A stretch of 64,000 nt of DNA. It comes from Dillenia suffruticosa (taxonomy: Eukaryota > Streptophyta > Magnoliopsida > Dilleniales > Dilleniaceae). Shown here in pieces: positions 1 to 12,574 of the stretch. Under the pieces are notes generated by a model. The model did no database searches and was not told the origin of the DNA. It saw only the letters and a program-made list of their open reading frames with translations. How positions within the stretch are numbered: the first letter of the stretch is position 1; every line of letters begins with the position of its first letter. Both the position numbers and the translations under genes were made by a program. Location of the stretch: contig JAVTVX010000029.1 in NCBI GenBank assembly GCA_033439265.1, forward strand, positions 1,929,501 to 1,993,500, written 5' to 3'.

Positions 1-94
1 AAGCCCATCGCTAAGACCACTTTGCTAATACCTGATAAAATCTGAAATGAAAATCAGAAAAATAATTTCTGGCACTGTTGATAGGATAAAGTAC

Positions 95-3000
95 CTTTAG
101 ATTTAGCACAGCCTCCTTTTGTTCAAGATCCAATAACCTGAAAGGCAAAGAATACACATTACATTAAGTTTAAAATCCAAGGGAGCAATCTCATTTGCAG
201 TTCCTGAATCTTCTCAAATGCCACGAAAAACACATACACGGGCACTCTTGTTGAAGACTCGAAGGCAAGGTAGTTGGAGGTTACACCAAAAACCGAAAAC
301 AAAAAATGCCCAAGTTTAGGGTTTACAACCCAATCTACTTTTCTTCAGAAGTGACGAGTGTGACATGGTGGAGGGAGAGGATGGCATTTGGAACAGTAAT
401 GCGGGTCAGACAGTTATTTCCAGCTCAACTTATCAGGACCACAAGAGTTATATAATCGTACACTAACCACCTAGTTTTTATCAATTTGATCAAAACCCAA
501 CTATCAGCCTGTTCTAGGTAGAGAACATTGGTTTATTGGGATTGGACCAGTTAAAAAACAGATAAACCCATAGGTTGATCATATTATTTTCAGAAGCAGA
601 AATTAATTTTTTTAAAATATTCTTCTATAAGTACTCACTGAGATCTGAGCTTCTTGTTTTCTAGCAGAAAGCTTCTTAACTCTTCATTCTGATGCTTGTC
701 ACCAACAGGCTGCCAAGGGAACAAGGCAAAAGTTAAAGTGAAAAGTAGAACCAAATTGATAAAGCTGAATCCCAATGCCTGTGAATAAATGGAGGACAAC
801 TAGATATTTCAAAAGAAGCACGTGGTAGGTAGGGACTACAAAGCAAACTTTGGTGACCTCCAATTTACCATAATAGGTAAAAGAAAATGGTTTTTGCATT
901 ATCATCTCATCTACGTCAAGCATTTGCTTGACAAATAGAGCTGACAACAAGTAGAAATTTTATAAATATCACAACGCTTAAGTGATGAAACAATATCAGG
1001 CAGAAGAGCTTCAAATAAGTCTTGAAGTAAACAAAACTATATCAATATTTGCACACTCATGATTGATGGATGATAAACCTATAGAGAACAAATTTGACGT
1101 GTTAGCAAACCTTTTTTCCTTCATGATGCTGATTATTAGGTGCATGGGTCTCTGATTCAGCATGTCTCTTCTTTGCATGCTCTTGTTCAAATACAGGATT
1201 ATGCCCCTTCCTCTTAGCATTTGATTCTATTTGAGCATTGAGGATAACTTGGATTAGAACAAATTCCGAAGTCACAAATGTTCCATCTTAATAAAGAAAT
1301 CAGGGACACAAACAAGTACCAGGTCTACTAGCCGGTATGTGTAACGGAGGCTGGACACGGCCATCAATTTGTTCAACAGCAGAAGAACTTGCTCTTGGCC
1401 TATCAACCACAGGGGAACTGGGGTTCAGCAGCACAGGTTGTTCAAAAGCAGTATGCCTTTTGGAAGGAAGTGTTCCCTTGGATGTCACAGTTGCTTGAGG
1501 AGTTTTCTTTTTTTGTTGGTAACCCATCAGTCCACAATGGTAATCCCTGTTGAGATTCAGGATGAATTTCTGTAAGCGTGAAAGATTGTAAGTGAACAGA
1601 TCAGAGGATTGCAGAAATTCCGAAATTTTTGTCAACCTTCAACAAGAGCAGAGTAGGCAAGATATAGGTCTATTAAACCATATGTCCAGCTTCTCACTGT
1701 CTGCTCTCAAATCACAACCATCTAAAATGGGACTTGTGATGCTACAATCCTATCACAAACATTATTTTGTAAAATAAAATTTATAGTCTCACAATTTCCA
1801 TGCACTAAATTTGAAAATCTTATAAAAGTGGCTTACCAATACTCCAGAGTCATATCCTTTAACCGGGCTTCAAGCTTTTGAAAAAGAGAAGTCTTCTCAA
1901 AATCTTGTTTATTGTGGGTAGGTTGAACAAAATTTGCTTCCAAAATACCTACCATAAACTATTGCATCAATCATCAACTATTCACCATAAACTCAACAAA
2001 TCACATCTTCAGGATATTAGCACATTAAAGAATAAGAAGATTTCTCACCTACAACCCCTCTAGAACAACTGTCTGTCGTGTTCTTGACCACGCGCAAAAA
2101 CGGCTGCCCAAGAACATGACACTAAAGGACTTCAGCTAACCCAGAAAAATAAAAATAATAAATAATATTTTGTGGTGAAAAAGAAAAAAAATATCCCCAT
2201 AAAATTTACTAGTTTCTATCAATAACAATAATAATGGCGTGTCAGCAAAGAGGTCTCTTTGGTTGAGCATAGCATGTGAAGGAAAGTGCACTCTGTGGAT
2301 CAAATGGGAAGCTTACCACATGGGCGCATACAAACAAAGTTGTACACCTTCTCACACCCAAAAGCTTAAGCTAGTTGGTTGGCCAACTAGAAGTATATAC
2401 AACCAACCCACCTTAATATGGGATTTATTGCTCATTCATGAGCTCCAACATTATGTCATTATTTTAACAAGAAGATACAAACACAACCATAAAGCCTATG
2501 ATAAGCCCTTAAGAGTTATCCTACTGAAAACTATTAATTGACCTTTTTGGCCTAGTCATGGTCCTGAACTGGAGAGATTAGTTCTAACCTGGTAGATAGA
2601 TTGGTTTCCCACTCTCTCCCCCGCACAGTGGACAAAAAGAAAATGTCAAAGAAGAATTCATATGATTTGTTATCTACACCATTGAAGAGTTTTTACATAA
2701 TAATATTCGTGCAACTGCACAGACAGCCTTATACATCAAAGGAAGTCAAACTACTTTTTAAACCTGAAAAATCTCCTAGTCTGGGTACATTACGCTCTCA
2801 TGTTTTTTCAATTTTAGAGCCAATATAGCTTTTACCAAATGGGAATATTAATAAAAGAACAAAACATATGCAAAGGCTATTGGCATGCCTGATTATATAT
2901 CAGATGCATTAAAGGCACCACAGAACTTACAAGTATAAGACGATTCCGATGGTAGACATTAAACCCGTGCACATTAACATCAGGAGCATCTTTCAGAAAA

Positions 3001-6000
3001 CCAATGGTTGTGTAAACAGGACACTGAACAAAAGTATCCATCAGACATCTTGAGTGAAGAAAACCACCAGTGTCAACATATGGCAAAGATAACACTGCTA
3101 CATACTAAACAGAGGTATACATTTTAATCTGAATATCATTGATATATCAAGCTATGCATCTTAGAGCACCACAAGATATTGTGAACAGACAAGCCACTCA
3201 CATGTATATAAGACATGCAAGTCAAAAGACCCTATCACCTGAGATGGATACAGAACATACTATATCATCTATGGAGCACATTCGTACAGGTGCATAAGCA
3301 GGCTCAACCACAGAACTTAAAAGAAACATAATTCTTTGCCATGTACCTCCATCTTAAATTGTTCAAACATGAAAACTGGATTCCGGATCAAATCCCACCA
3401 CTTTCAGACACTAGCTAAATGCTTGGCTATTACAGTTCTATTATTAACTCATACGGTTTTACATCTACTCAATCATACCCCAACACTTACAGTATTAGGC
3501 CAACTAGAGAGTTGATTCAATATATTAGATCAGCAGAGTATGCAGATCCTAAAAGCTGTCAAACAGTAACAAAGTGAAACTAATACAAACCTCCAGGTTT
3601 CGGCCAAGTTGAGGTCTATATAATATGACTTCAGGATATTTGAGATCATTGACGATATTATGATGTTCAACAACCTTTCCTCGCAGAATAATTGTGAAAT
3701 TCGAAGGGAGCCTGAAGTATAGAATTGACGAGTATGCCTAAGCTTGAAGAAAAAATTGATTTAGTGAAGATCTTCTTCTAGAACATCAACTGCACTAAGT
3801 GAAATCCTACACTTACACGAAGAGAAAAACGGCAGCGGTTAGCTAAGTGTTGATCACTTATAGGATTTGAGCGGTCACCTGTCTGAAACAATTTTGGATC
3901 TCCACTGATCCGTATATCCTGCAAGGCATCCATTATATTCTAAGTGCTTATGCACTGTTCTTGATTTGAACACATTGTAGATGGAGATGATTCAGGAAGG
4001 AGTTGTTTCAGACCTCAGGATCAGAATCAAAATCTAGCTCTGTGATCCCATCATCATTCAACCAGAGATTATAAATTACAACTTTTGTTCCATGAGGGCC
4101 TATCTCATCAAACTGCTCATAAAAAATAAGCAAACCAATTAAAAACATTTCAAGGATTACGGAGGACATTATCTTATCATACAGACAAACAATAACAAAG
4201 AAAGCTCTGCAAGCTTACTTGCTTTAGAAGCTCTTTCTCTGTTGAGAATGGAGACCATTGCAGCAACACTGACAGGTTAGATGAGAAATTTTCCTTACCA
4301 TGAGGAATGATGGCTTCAAAAGTTTCAGTTGGTGCACTGAATTTATAATCAATCTGCAGTAATATAAAGACCAAAGGAGAACTTTTGAGTCACAAGCACT
4401 CGCGTAAAACAAAAAAACCTTTCAGGCAGAACAGATGAAACTGAAATGTTAGCAAAGCAAGAGAGTCAGATGAAAACTGCAGCCAATGAGGCAACCTCAG
4501 GTATGATGAGATTCTTAATATACCCATGGCAGGAAAAACTATGTGTTCATACTTAATGATTAAAGTTGAAAGAGCTTCCACTGCCTAATGAAGCCTCTGG
4601 TATATAATATTGTGATTTGAATAGATATTCATAATACACAATAGCATGCATGAAAATTAACAAAAGGAAGCATTAGAGAGTGCTGAAAAGTCAACTGACC
4701 ACAGGTACTACTATTCGGTCATGGCCAGTTCGTCTCAAAAATGTATAAGAAAGAAGGCCAACGCTTTGTGTCATCACCCTGAAATAATTTAGCAATTCAT
4801 AAGCATGATTAGTAAGTATAAACTGGAGAGAGAGCACATAAAATATCTCTAGAATGAATTTTTTCCCTCAATCAGAAATGGTCAAGCGGTCATATGTCAG
4901 TTCATTTTCTATAAGTTGGCAGTATTGCTTTCAAAATTTTGTTATAATGCCATGGAGTAGCCACGATTGCTACATCAGAATTCTTCACGATTGGTTTCAA
5001 AAGTATAACCAGAAAAATACGTTGAGATTCTATAAAAGAATTGGATCGAATTGTTTATAAAAGTCATAAGTGCAAGTTCTTTTTTCTTCGTGTTTGACAA
5101 GTCAAGAAAAAGAAGAAGAAGATTGCTGAGGTTTATAAAATAATTATAACAAGGAATTCCAACAAATTTATCATCAAAGACAAAAGCACCTCATTATATT
5201 TCATATTTCATTATTCCAAGTACTATCCTTAATTCTTTGTTATCTTATCATTGCCGTGTACTGTGTCTCTGTTTGTGCACCAGTTTGTGGCTTTAAAAGT
5301 GGTAATTTTTGCATAATCGCGGCAAAATTCAGTGTTTGAGCAGTCTTAATATTTTAGAACATGAACTCATAATCTAGTGCTTGTTATGGTAATCTCATGT
5401 AACACATTTCACACCACCTATCACTTGAATGCTAACGAATCATGTCATTAGACTTCAGTTCTAACAAATACATATTTATTGCAACCAAATAAAGGGTGAG
5501 AAAGTCACTTTCTTTTCCCACTAATCCTCAACACAACATCCTCACCAAAAGTCACCTACCAAAGGCAATCTTAGTTGCAAATTGAACATGCTCTCAGACC
5601 AAGAACTTTGGGTTTTTTTTTTCCCTTCCCTCTTTCACATCTTTTTTTCTTTTTTCTTTTTTAGCGGGATAAAGGGTTGCCTTGCATGCAGTAAGATAGC
5701 TACAAAGATTAGCAAGCAAAAACAAAACAATTGCTACAAAGAACAAGAGAAAGCTATGCATGCATATAACAATATTATGGGATCACCTTTCTTTCAAGTG
5801 GCGACTGAAGACAATAACATCAGCTCCAAGTCTCATGGAGCTTGTCTTGAAGCCATTTCCATCTAAATAGCACATGATGAATCAATACCAGATGAAAGAA
5901 AAGTAAATGTAAAAGAAACATTAAAGGACAAAATTCATACATTGCCCAATTGCTGATTTCAACTTTTTATCTGAAAATCCAAAGCTCATACAATGCCTTA

Positions 6001-7597
6001 TGACTTCTGGGTCCATTCCACCGCCATCATCTTGTTACATTCAACAGGTTTGTAGATATAAAATTAAATATATATAACTTAACAATAAATAGAAAATGTA
6101 TGAGAATCCAACTCACAAATAATAGACCTATTGGTAAATCCTCCACTTTCTATATCTGGCTCAATCAACCAAGCTTTGAATGTCAATCATTCAGTCATAG
6201 TAAATACTGAAATGCAAAATACCTTGAATTAACAGAGCTGGACTCCCATCCTGTGGATTCAAAGTTTTATCTACAAAAACAAAAGTAGCCCCATTGTGTA
6301 TCTGCAGCAAACAATCAATGGAATAAATAGTTGCCCTCAAAAGAAAAGCATAGATAACAGGCAACACGTTTTCCATCAACATGAAGGATCAGGCTCATAT
6401 GTATTATTTCCACTTAAATGTACATATTATATCAGAAAAGCATGATGCATTTTCAAGTAATGCTATAAAACCATTCCTTAACCAGGTCTAGAAAGACTCC
6501 TAATAACCGGTGTTCAGAAAGCCTAAGTATTTGAATCATTGGACAGAGATAACCTCAAACGTGATGTTACAGCAAAAAGACATTTTTAGATAGCAAATAC
6601 CTCATCGATTGAATTGTCGAGAAGCTCTGCAATGGCTGCAAAAGGGACATTGGCAAAAAGAACAAATATTGGTGTGGAACTCCATGCACCGGAAATAAAT
6701 CAAGAACTCAGAAAGTATAAACCAAATGAAATAAGATGAAGGAGCATACCACCAAAGACCCACTTATGCGAGGTAGCATTTGAGTGAAGAAACAAAGGAT
6801 GAACTCGCAGATGATTCTTCCCATCTAAAAATAATTACACTATTAGTATTATTAAAAAAGATTTAACAGAAGATTATAAAAAAGTACTTGAGTAGGAGGT
6901 AAAATCTATAGGAAATCCCACTTCTTTTCACTTGTTGCAAGCCCTAAGATTGATTTGTCACTTTTCTTAATGTAGGCCGATGTTGTTGACATACTTTAAC
7001 ATTTATGTGCTTAATGGAACTTCTGAAGCAGGTCTGATCTCAATTGTTATACTAGACAGTTTGAACAGTGACATATGACTGGATATGAATGAACTTGTTT
7101 GAGCCTATTAAGAAGCTAGGTGAAATCTATAACTGCACAAAAATGATGAAACTTATTCATGATAGAATAACATGAGTCAACATAAGAAGCTTAAACATGA
7201 AATGAAGGGCTCATCATTCATAATAAAATGGTTAGGATTCAGTACTTTGAGTATTGAGTTTCGAGGAATCTCCTATGTCATAGTTCCCGGCTTTCCAAAA
7301 TTTTCGACAAATTGGTGGTGCGGGTAAAGCAATTGCAGAAGAATGGCTTGACTCATCAAATGGGGAACCTTCTCGATCCAATAAGTTTGAATTGCTTAGA
7401 CTAGTGCTAACAGCATTTGAATTCATAGCCTGCTTAGATCCACGTCTGCTCGGATTTTGAAGCTTTTCAACCTTGCATTTCTCTTTCTGATTAGAAGTTC
7501 TTGAATTTGAACTAGAATCTCTTTTTTCAACTCCAGACCTGTTTGATCCTATGGTTTCGTCATCACTGCTCAAGTCAATCAAGCACAATGAGCTCAT
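95..7597 (-). CDS. MORC-family GHKL ATPase (MORC4/MORC7-like), 3' end possibly beyond window
   Basis: Microrchidia ATPase; plant family members act with the RNA-directed DNA methylation machinery in gene silencing and in immunity. Exons (minus, 5' to 3'): 7597-7246, 6824-6750, 6635-6601, 6301-6223, 6030-5941, 5862-5787, 4778-4700, 4353-4219, 4112-4014, 3918-3817, 3737-3591, 3023-2931, 2103-2049, 1948-1837, 1546-1320, 1226-1111, 709-639, 137-95. All junctions agree in phase and give 662 codons. ATPase motifs are intact: AELLDNSIDE (catalytic Glu146, Mg-binding Asn150), DDGGGM (181-186) and GYGNGFKTSS (about 210-219). The S5-like fold follows (NVHGFNVYHRNRLIL, GVVGILEANFVQPTHNKQDF), then a Lys/Glu-rich tail starting a coiled coil. 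The ATG at 7597 sits just after a TTTTGCAG acceptor, so a leader intron is likely. A further exon may begin at 41 and is open to the left edge. Odd: the usual Trp in the PFW segment is Leu (PFLRVVKNTTDSCSRG). Confidence 0.88.
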
Positions 7598-7606
7598 CTT
7601 CTGCAC

Positions 7607-8632
7607 TGCAAAACAAATCTAGCATCAGAATAGAGTACTAACATGAAAAAGTTACCTCACTTATGGCTAATTTATAGATCACGAATGATATTGCTGAGCC
7701 AAAGAAAGTGGTCAATGGCATTTGCAATTGAAAAACTAGCTAGAGAAAGAAACGCATATAAATGATAGTTGTGATGGGATTTAAAATAAATCTAAAAAAA
7801 TGGGGTCAAAGTTCTAGTAGCTGAAGTAGGTTTTTCCCCCAAAACATTCATTTCCTCATCTATACGCCCAAAACAAGGCACCCATAGACAAACAAAGTAC
7901 AGAACAGGTCTCTCAATTCAAACAACCGAACTAAGAAGGCACTAGCGCTCCACAAAACGTCTCACAATCCTAAATGACATCGTTGGGATGCCACGAAACA
8001 ATGAGTCCAGAAAATGTGAAGCAAACATAGTTTCTAATTATAAACTCTGAAGCAAAACCCAGAAACAAAAATACAAATGAAAAAGATAACTTCATGGATT
8101 CCTTAAAGAAACAAATTCGGACATCAGAACAAGCATCTCATACCCCCATCAGAACAGCTCATTCTTGGTTGCCTGTCTTCAGGGGCTACACAAAACCCAC
8201 TTAGCCACGCAGAAGGCCACAAAGAATAACAAATAAACAGCAAAAACAGATCCCCAAATATAAACAGACATGCAATTCTAAAGAAGCAGATCAATTACAA
8301 ATTCACAACATCATAGTTCAAAAATCCCAACCAGACCCAGAAAAACCCATTAAATTTGAGAAACAGAAGAAAGAAAAACCTCAGACTTTACAAATGAGAA
8401 TGATAGAATCGCATGCAGCAATGCGTTTGCATCATGGGATTCGATAAATTTCATAAACAGCTGAAAATCTATGAGAGAGAGAGAGAGAGGGTAACAAATC
8501 TACCTCAACTGAAACTAAATCAAACCTCCATCGTAAGACCAGAAGGGCAAAATGGTAACGTAACCAAAACCCAAAGATTTTTAAGGCAGCTTATGGGCAG
8601 TAGTGCCCTAATCCTATTAGGTAAGGGGAAGT

Positions 8633-8669
<37 letters not shown>
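7607..8669 (-). other. Likely MORC leader/promoter region with (GA)n tracts
   Basis: No convincing coding exon upstream of the MORC ATG at 7597. A splice acceptor abuts 7607, so part of this stretch should be a leader intron and 5' UTR. Short (GA)n at about 8474-8489 and a pure (GA)n run at 8636-8669 would be (CT)n on the sense strand, a common arrangement in plant promoters and leaders. The transcription start cannot be fixed from sequence alone. Confidence 0.4.
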
Positions 8670-8672
<3 letters not shown>

Positions 8673-8919
8673 ATCAGCAATTTAACTTTAGCTTAATTTT
8701 AATTAATTAGAACTCCAAAAAGTTAAATTAGGTTAAACTAAAATTAAATAACATTTTTGCATATAAAAATTTATATTTTTTATATTTTTAATTAATTAAA
8801 AATTTGTATAGGAAGGGAAAGTTCTAGAAAATCGCAATTAGAGCTATACTATTGTATTGTATTGAATGTCGGGCGATTAAATAAAAATAAGAGCAAAAGA
8901 CGATTGTAGAATAAATGAT

Positions 8920-9200
8920 AATATTTAGATAGATGTATGAAAAATTAGAAAAAATAGAATTGAAATAAGAGGTTCATAATAAAGTAGGAATTAATTCAAT
9001 TGTAAATAAAATATAAGAGTGTCGTTTGAAGTGGTTCGGATATATGTAAAGAAAACTTAAAAATATATCAGTTAAGAGAACTAATAACTTAAATATGAGA
9101 GATTTAATAAAATGGAAAGATAAATCGTTAAAAATTTGGAAGTTAAGGGTTTAGAAGACAAAATGGTGTTGGATAGAAATGGATGACGTAGAAAAATCCA
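8920..9200 (+). mobile_element. Decayed LINE 3' end (reverse transcriptase C-terminal fragment)
   Basis: Conceptual translation of the plus strand, read through stop codons, gives the pattern typical of the C-terminal end of plant LINE polyproteins: a KVGINSI-like block, then NKI, then CRLKWFGYM, followed by a basic stretch. Several in-frame stops and A/T-rich decay show it is long dead. The surrounding 8670-10230 is otherwise AT-rich with no gene or repeat I can name. Confidence 0.5.
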
Positions 9201-10239
9201 TACAAATTAAATCAATACATTTTAAATATTTATCTGTCGATTTATTTTATTTTATTTATCTATTATATATTTATATATATTTTATTTTCTTCAAATTTGT
9301 CACTCAAATTATCAACCCTAAATATTGAGATGAAATCTCATATCGTGATTGTTATAGTTAAAAATATTATTGATTAAATAAGATAAAATACGAGCAGATT
9401 TAGATTAATTTAAATTAGAACTTCATAATTATATCTTTGAGTTTATTATATAAATTCAATTTTTTATTGTTTAACATCATGACTTGATAATTAAGTTGAG
9501 AATTATTTATCGTATAAAACGATAGAAATTTCTTTTCAAATTCAATATTTTTATGATTAGTTTCATTCGATGTCTTGATAATCAATTCATGAATTATTTA
9601 TTGTTATTATTATTATTTATATTTGTAAAATAAAGATAAATAAACCATTCATTAAAATATTAAAATATTAAGTAAATAGATAACTATCCGTTCTCGCCTT
9701 CAAATTTATCAAGTATTTTTTTTAATATAAGCATGAGATCATAGCCACGTGTATAGCCTTGTAAATGACTCAGCAATTTTTTTTATTTAAATATTATGAT
9801 TTGACTTATTAAAATCTGTCTCTCATTCATTTGATTAAATAAGCTAATGTAAATATTTTTAAATTTTATTTATTAAGTTAAATTTAAATAAAAAATATAT
9901 ATTCATTGACGTAAATAAATCCATTTAAAACTTTATTTGATTTTATTAAATTAGTTAAATGCTTTTAATTTAAATTTAACTTATCATCCGGTTTGCAAAA
10001 TAAGGTTTGAGCAACAGTAATTGAGATTTTCTAAGTTTGTATATCTGTCACAGATATTATTTTTAACTTCTACTCCATTTGAAAAAAAAAAAATATTTTT
10101 TTTATTATTATTTTTTTAAGAGACAGCTGTATCCGGTAAAAAGATACAGCTGTCTCAACCTCCTGGCGCAACGCTGAAGTCTGAATCCAAAGCGTGAGAG
10201 TCAAGGGCCTCAGCAAAGCCGTTACATCCTGACGAGTAT

Positions 10240-11372
10240 GGCACTCTCTCTCTCTCTCTCTCTCCCTCTCCTTCTTAGTCTTGGTTTCTAATTTCGGGGA
10301 GGCTGTAAGATCTTTGATTGCAGTCAATTTTCTTATGTTCATTCTCTTAATCGGTGTGGTTAGGGTTTGATAACTCCTCTCTTTCAGGATATGTTTATCT
10401 TTTTCGGTGATGTATCTCTTCATGGGAACTATTTTTCTCGCCGGTGATCAAACCTCAAGTTCCGATCATTTGCTCTATCCCTCTATGCCTCTCTTCATCG
10501 ACATTGTCGTAATTTCTTGATATCTCTCGTCGCTGCTTAAATTTCAGTCGCAGGTGTTGTGTTTGATTTCTCTTTGGTTGATTTTCTCTCTCTTCACCGT
10601 CTATGTGTTTATTGGTTAGTAAGGTTTACAAACTCTCTCTCTCCCTCTCTCTCTGTTTCAGCGACTTTCGCCTCATTCATTGTCGTCTTTGCAAGTTCTC
10701 GGCGGTAATTGCTGCGGCAATCAGATCATCTATCCTCTCTCTACCGTCATTGGTGCAGTTTCTTGATCTCTCTCATCGAATTTCTCTTGCAGTTGCAGGT
10801 GTTATGTTTAATTTCTCTCTCTTCTGTACAAATCTATAGATTACTGTTTGTCAAGAACCTACTAAAGTCCTGGGCACACAAATAGATATATCTGCCACGT
10901 ATTGACTTCCATCCTCTAATTGATTTGAATTATGGTGTGGTTACTGCTGAATATGGTTTAAATCTCTCCCTACAATTTCTTGCCTTATCTAACCCCTGCA
11001 ATTTTTCACCCTATCAAGTTCACGTTCTGTCTGCACCAACATTGCTGCGACTCAGGAGTGTTTGATTTCTATGTATGAATTTCTTTTTGTTACATGTCTG
11101 AGAAGTGAAGGGCTAAAATCAAACCAAGCACTGTCTCCCTCTCTCTTACACGCTCACACACAAAGACATTCATGGATAAGCACTATAGGATTCCAGTCTC
11201 TTGATCTTGCTAGGATCTTAGCCCCAACAACATTATGAATCTCATCCCATAGAAGCTATAAAATTATGCAAACAACTTTTTTTCTGCTCTAGCTATATTT
11301 AGATTTATGTAACTGACATTGATCTACTTTGTTAAATTACTGATCTATTGATGGAGCAGGAAAGTTTTTTCA
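10240..11372 (+). promoter_or_regulatory. Candidate promoter and 5' leader of MER3
   Basis: A pyrimidine-rich stretch with several CT runs (10241-10264, 10634-10655) lies upstream of the MER3 start. Small open frames here show no family resemblance. The first MER3 coding exon begins at 11373, so leader exons and the promoter most plausibly lie here. There is no direct proof of the transcription start. An out-of-frame ATG at 11351 lies just upstream of the chosen start. Confidence 0.3.
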
Positions 11373-12541
11373 ATGATGGATTCATATGCACTAAGATCTG
11401 TTTCAGATTTGCCTTCTCCATTCCGTTCAACATTTAGTTTCAGGTATTATCTAAATTAATTAATTGAGATGATCAGGAATTATGCTTCATTGCTGTTCAT
11501 GTAGAAATTTGTATACCTCACTTAAGTTCAACCCAGACCGCTCTGTTGCAGGGAGCACCAGGACAGCTCCCAGAAAAGAGGTGGAGCTCGTCTGTCCTCG
11601 CTTAAGTACCTCTTTCCTTGGACGAGTATTTGTCATTGGACATAACTTTTCTTGACATGTTATACCATCGCATACTAAAGAATAGGCTTTATAAAAGTTT
11701 AGAATACAAATTTAAATATAGACAAAGAGAGATAAAAATGTAATCGAATAAAAAAGGAGAAAGATGAGAAGGATTTATCAAGAAAACAAAATTGAAGGAT
11801 GGAGATAACTTCTTCTATTGAATGAGAAAGAGAGATTACAAAGAGAGAGAAGATAAATTTTGGAAGAGAGATTGTCTTCCAAATTGTGTTTACAAGAGAA
11901 TGAAAAGTACCTATTTATAGAAGATAGGAAAGAAGAAAAAACAAAAAATAATAAAAGAAGATAAAAAATGAATGACCCAATGGCTATAAATATAGCCCTT
12001 GGGCATGTAGCCATTGGACCCAACGGCTACCAATGCAGCCGTTGGGCATTATGCCCCTAGTGGGCTATTTCAACAGTTCATGCATAGATATCTCCAGAAT
12101 ACATTTCACAATCTAAAAGTTGTTTTTCCTAATTATTTCTAAGTTTGCTTTATGAGTTGGAGTATTATATAAATCATCAACCATGAAACTGAATCTCCTA
12201 GCAAGGAAATAAAGATATCATTAGCAAGATCATACAATAGTTAGCTCTCATAGCTTCTCTGTTTAGAGACTTGATTCCATTGTATGGTTCTTTACATTTC
12301 ATATTTTTGGTGCTTGAATATTAATTAACTTGCGGTCATTGTGATAGTTAACTACAACAATACTGCTGTGATTGTATTTGCATCTCCAGTACCAAAAACG
12401 TGGATGTACAATCTGAATTATTTTGAGAAGCTCACCTTCTGCATGTGTTTGCATTATAGGAGTAGCTATTTGCATTGAAATTCTGATTTTGAATCACTGG
12501 CCGGATGTTACAAGGCTCGTGTGAAGCGATTTAGGTTCTAA

Positions 12542-12574
<33 letters not shown>

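Noticed and set aside
10070..10839. Small open frames upstream of MER3 on both strands
   Set aside because: Composition follows CT/GA repeats, no family resemblance, and the region fits a leader/promoter better.
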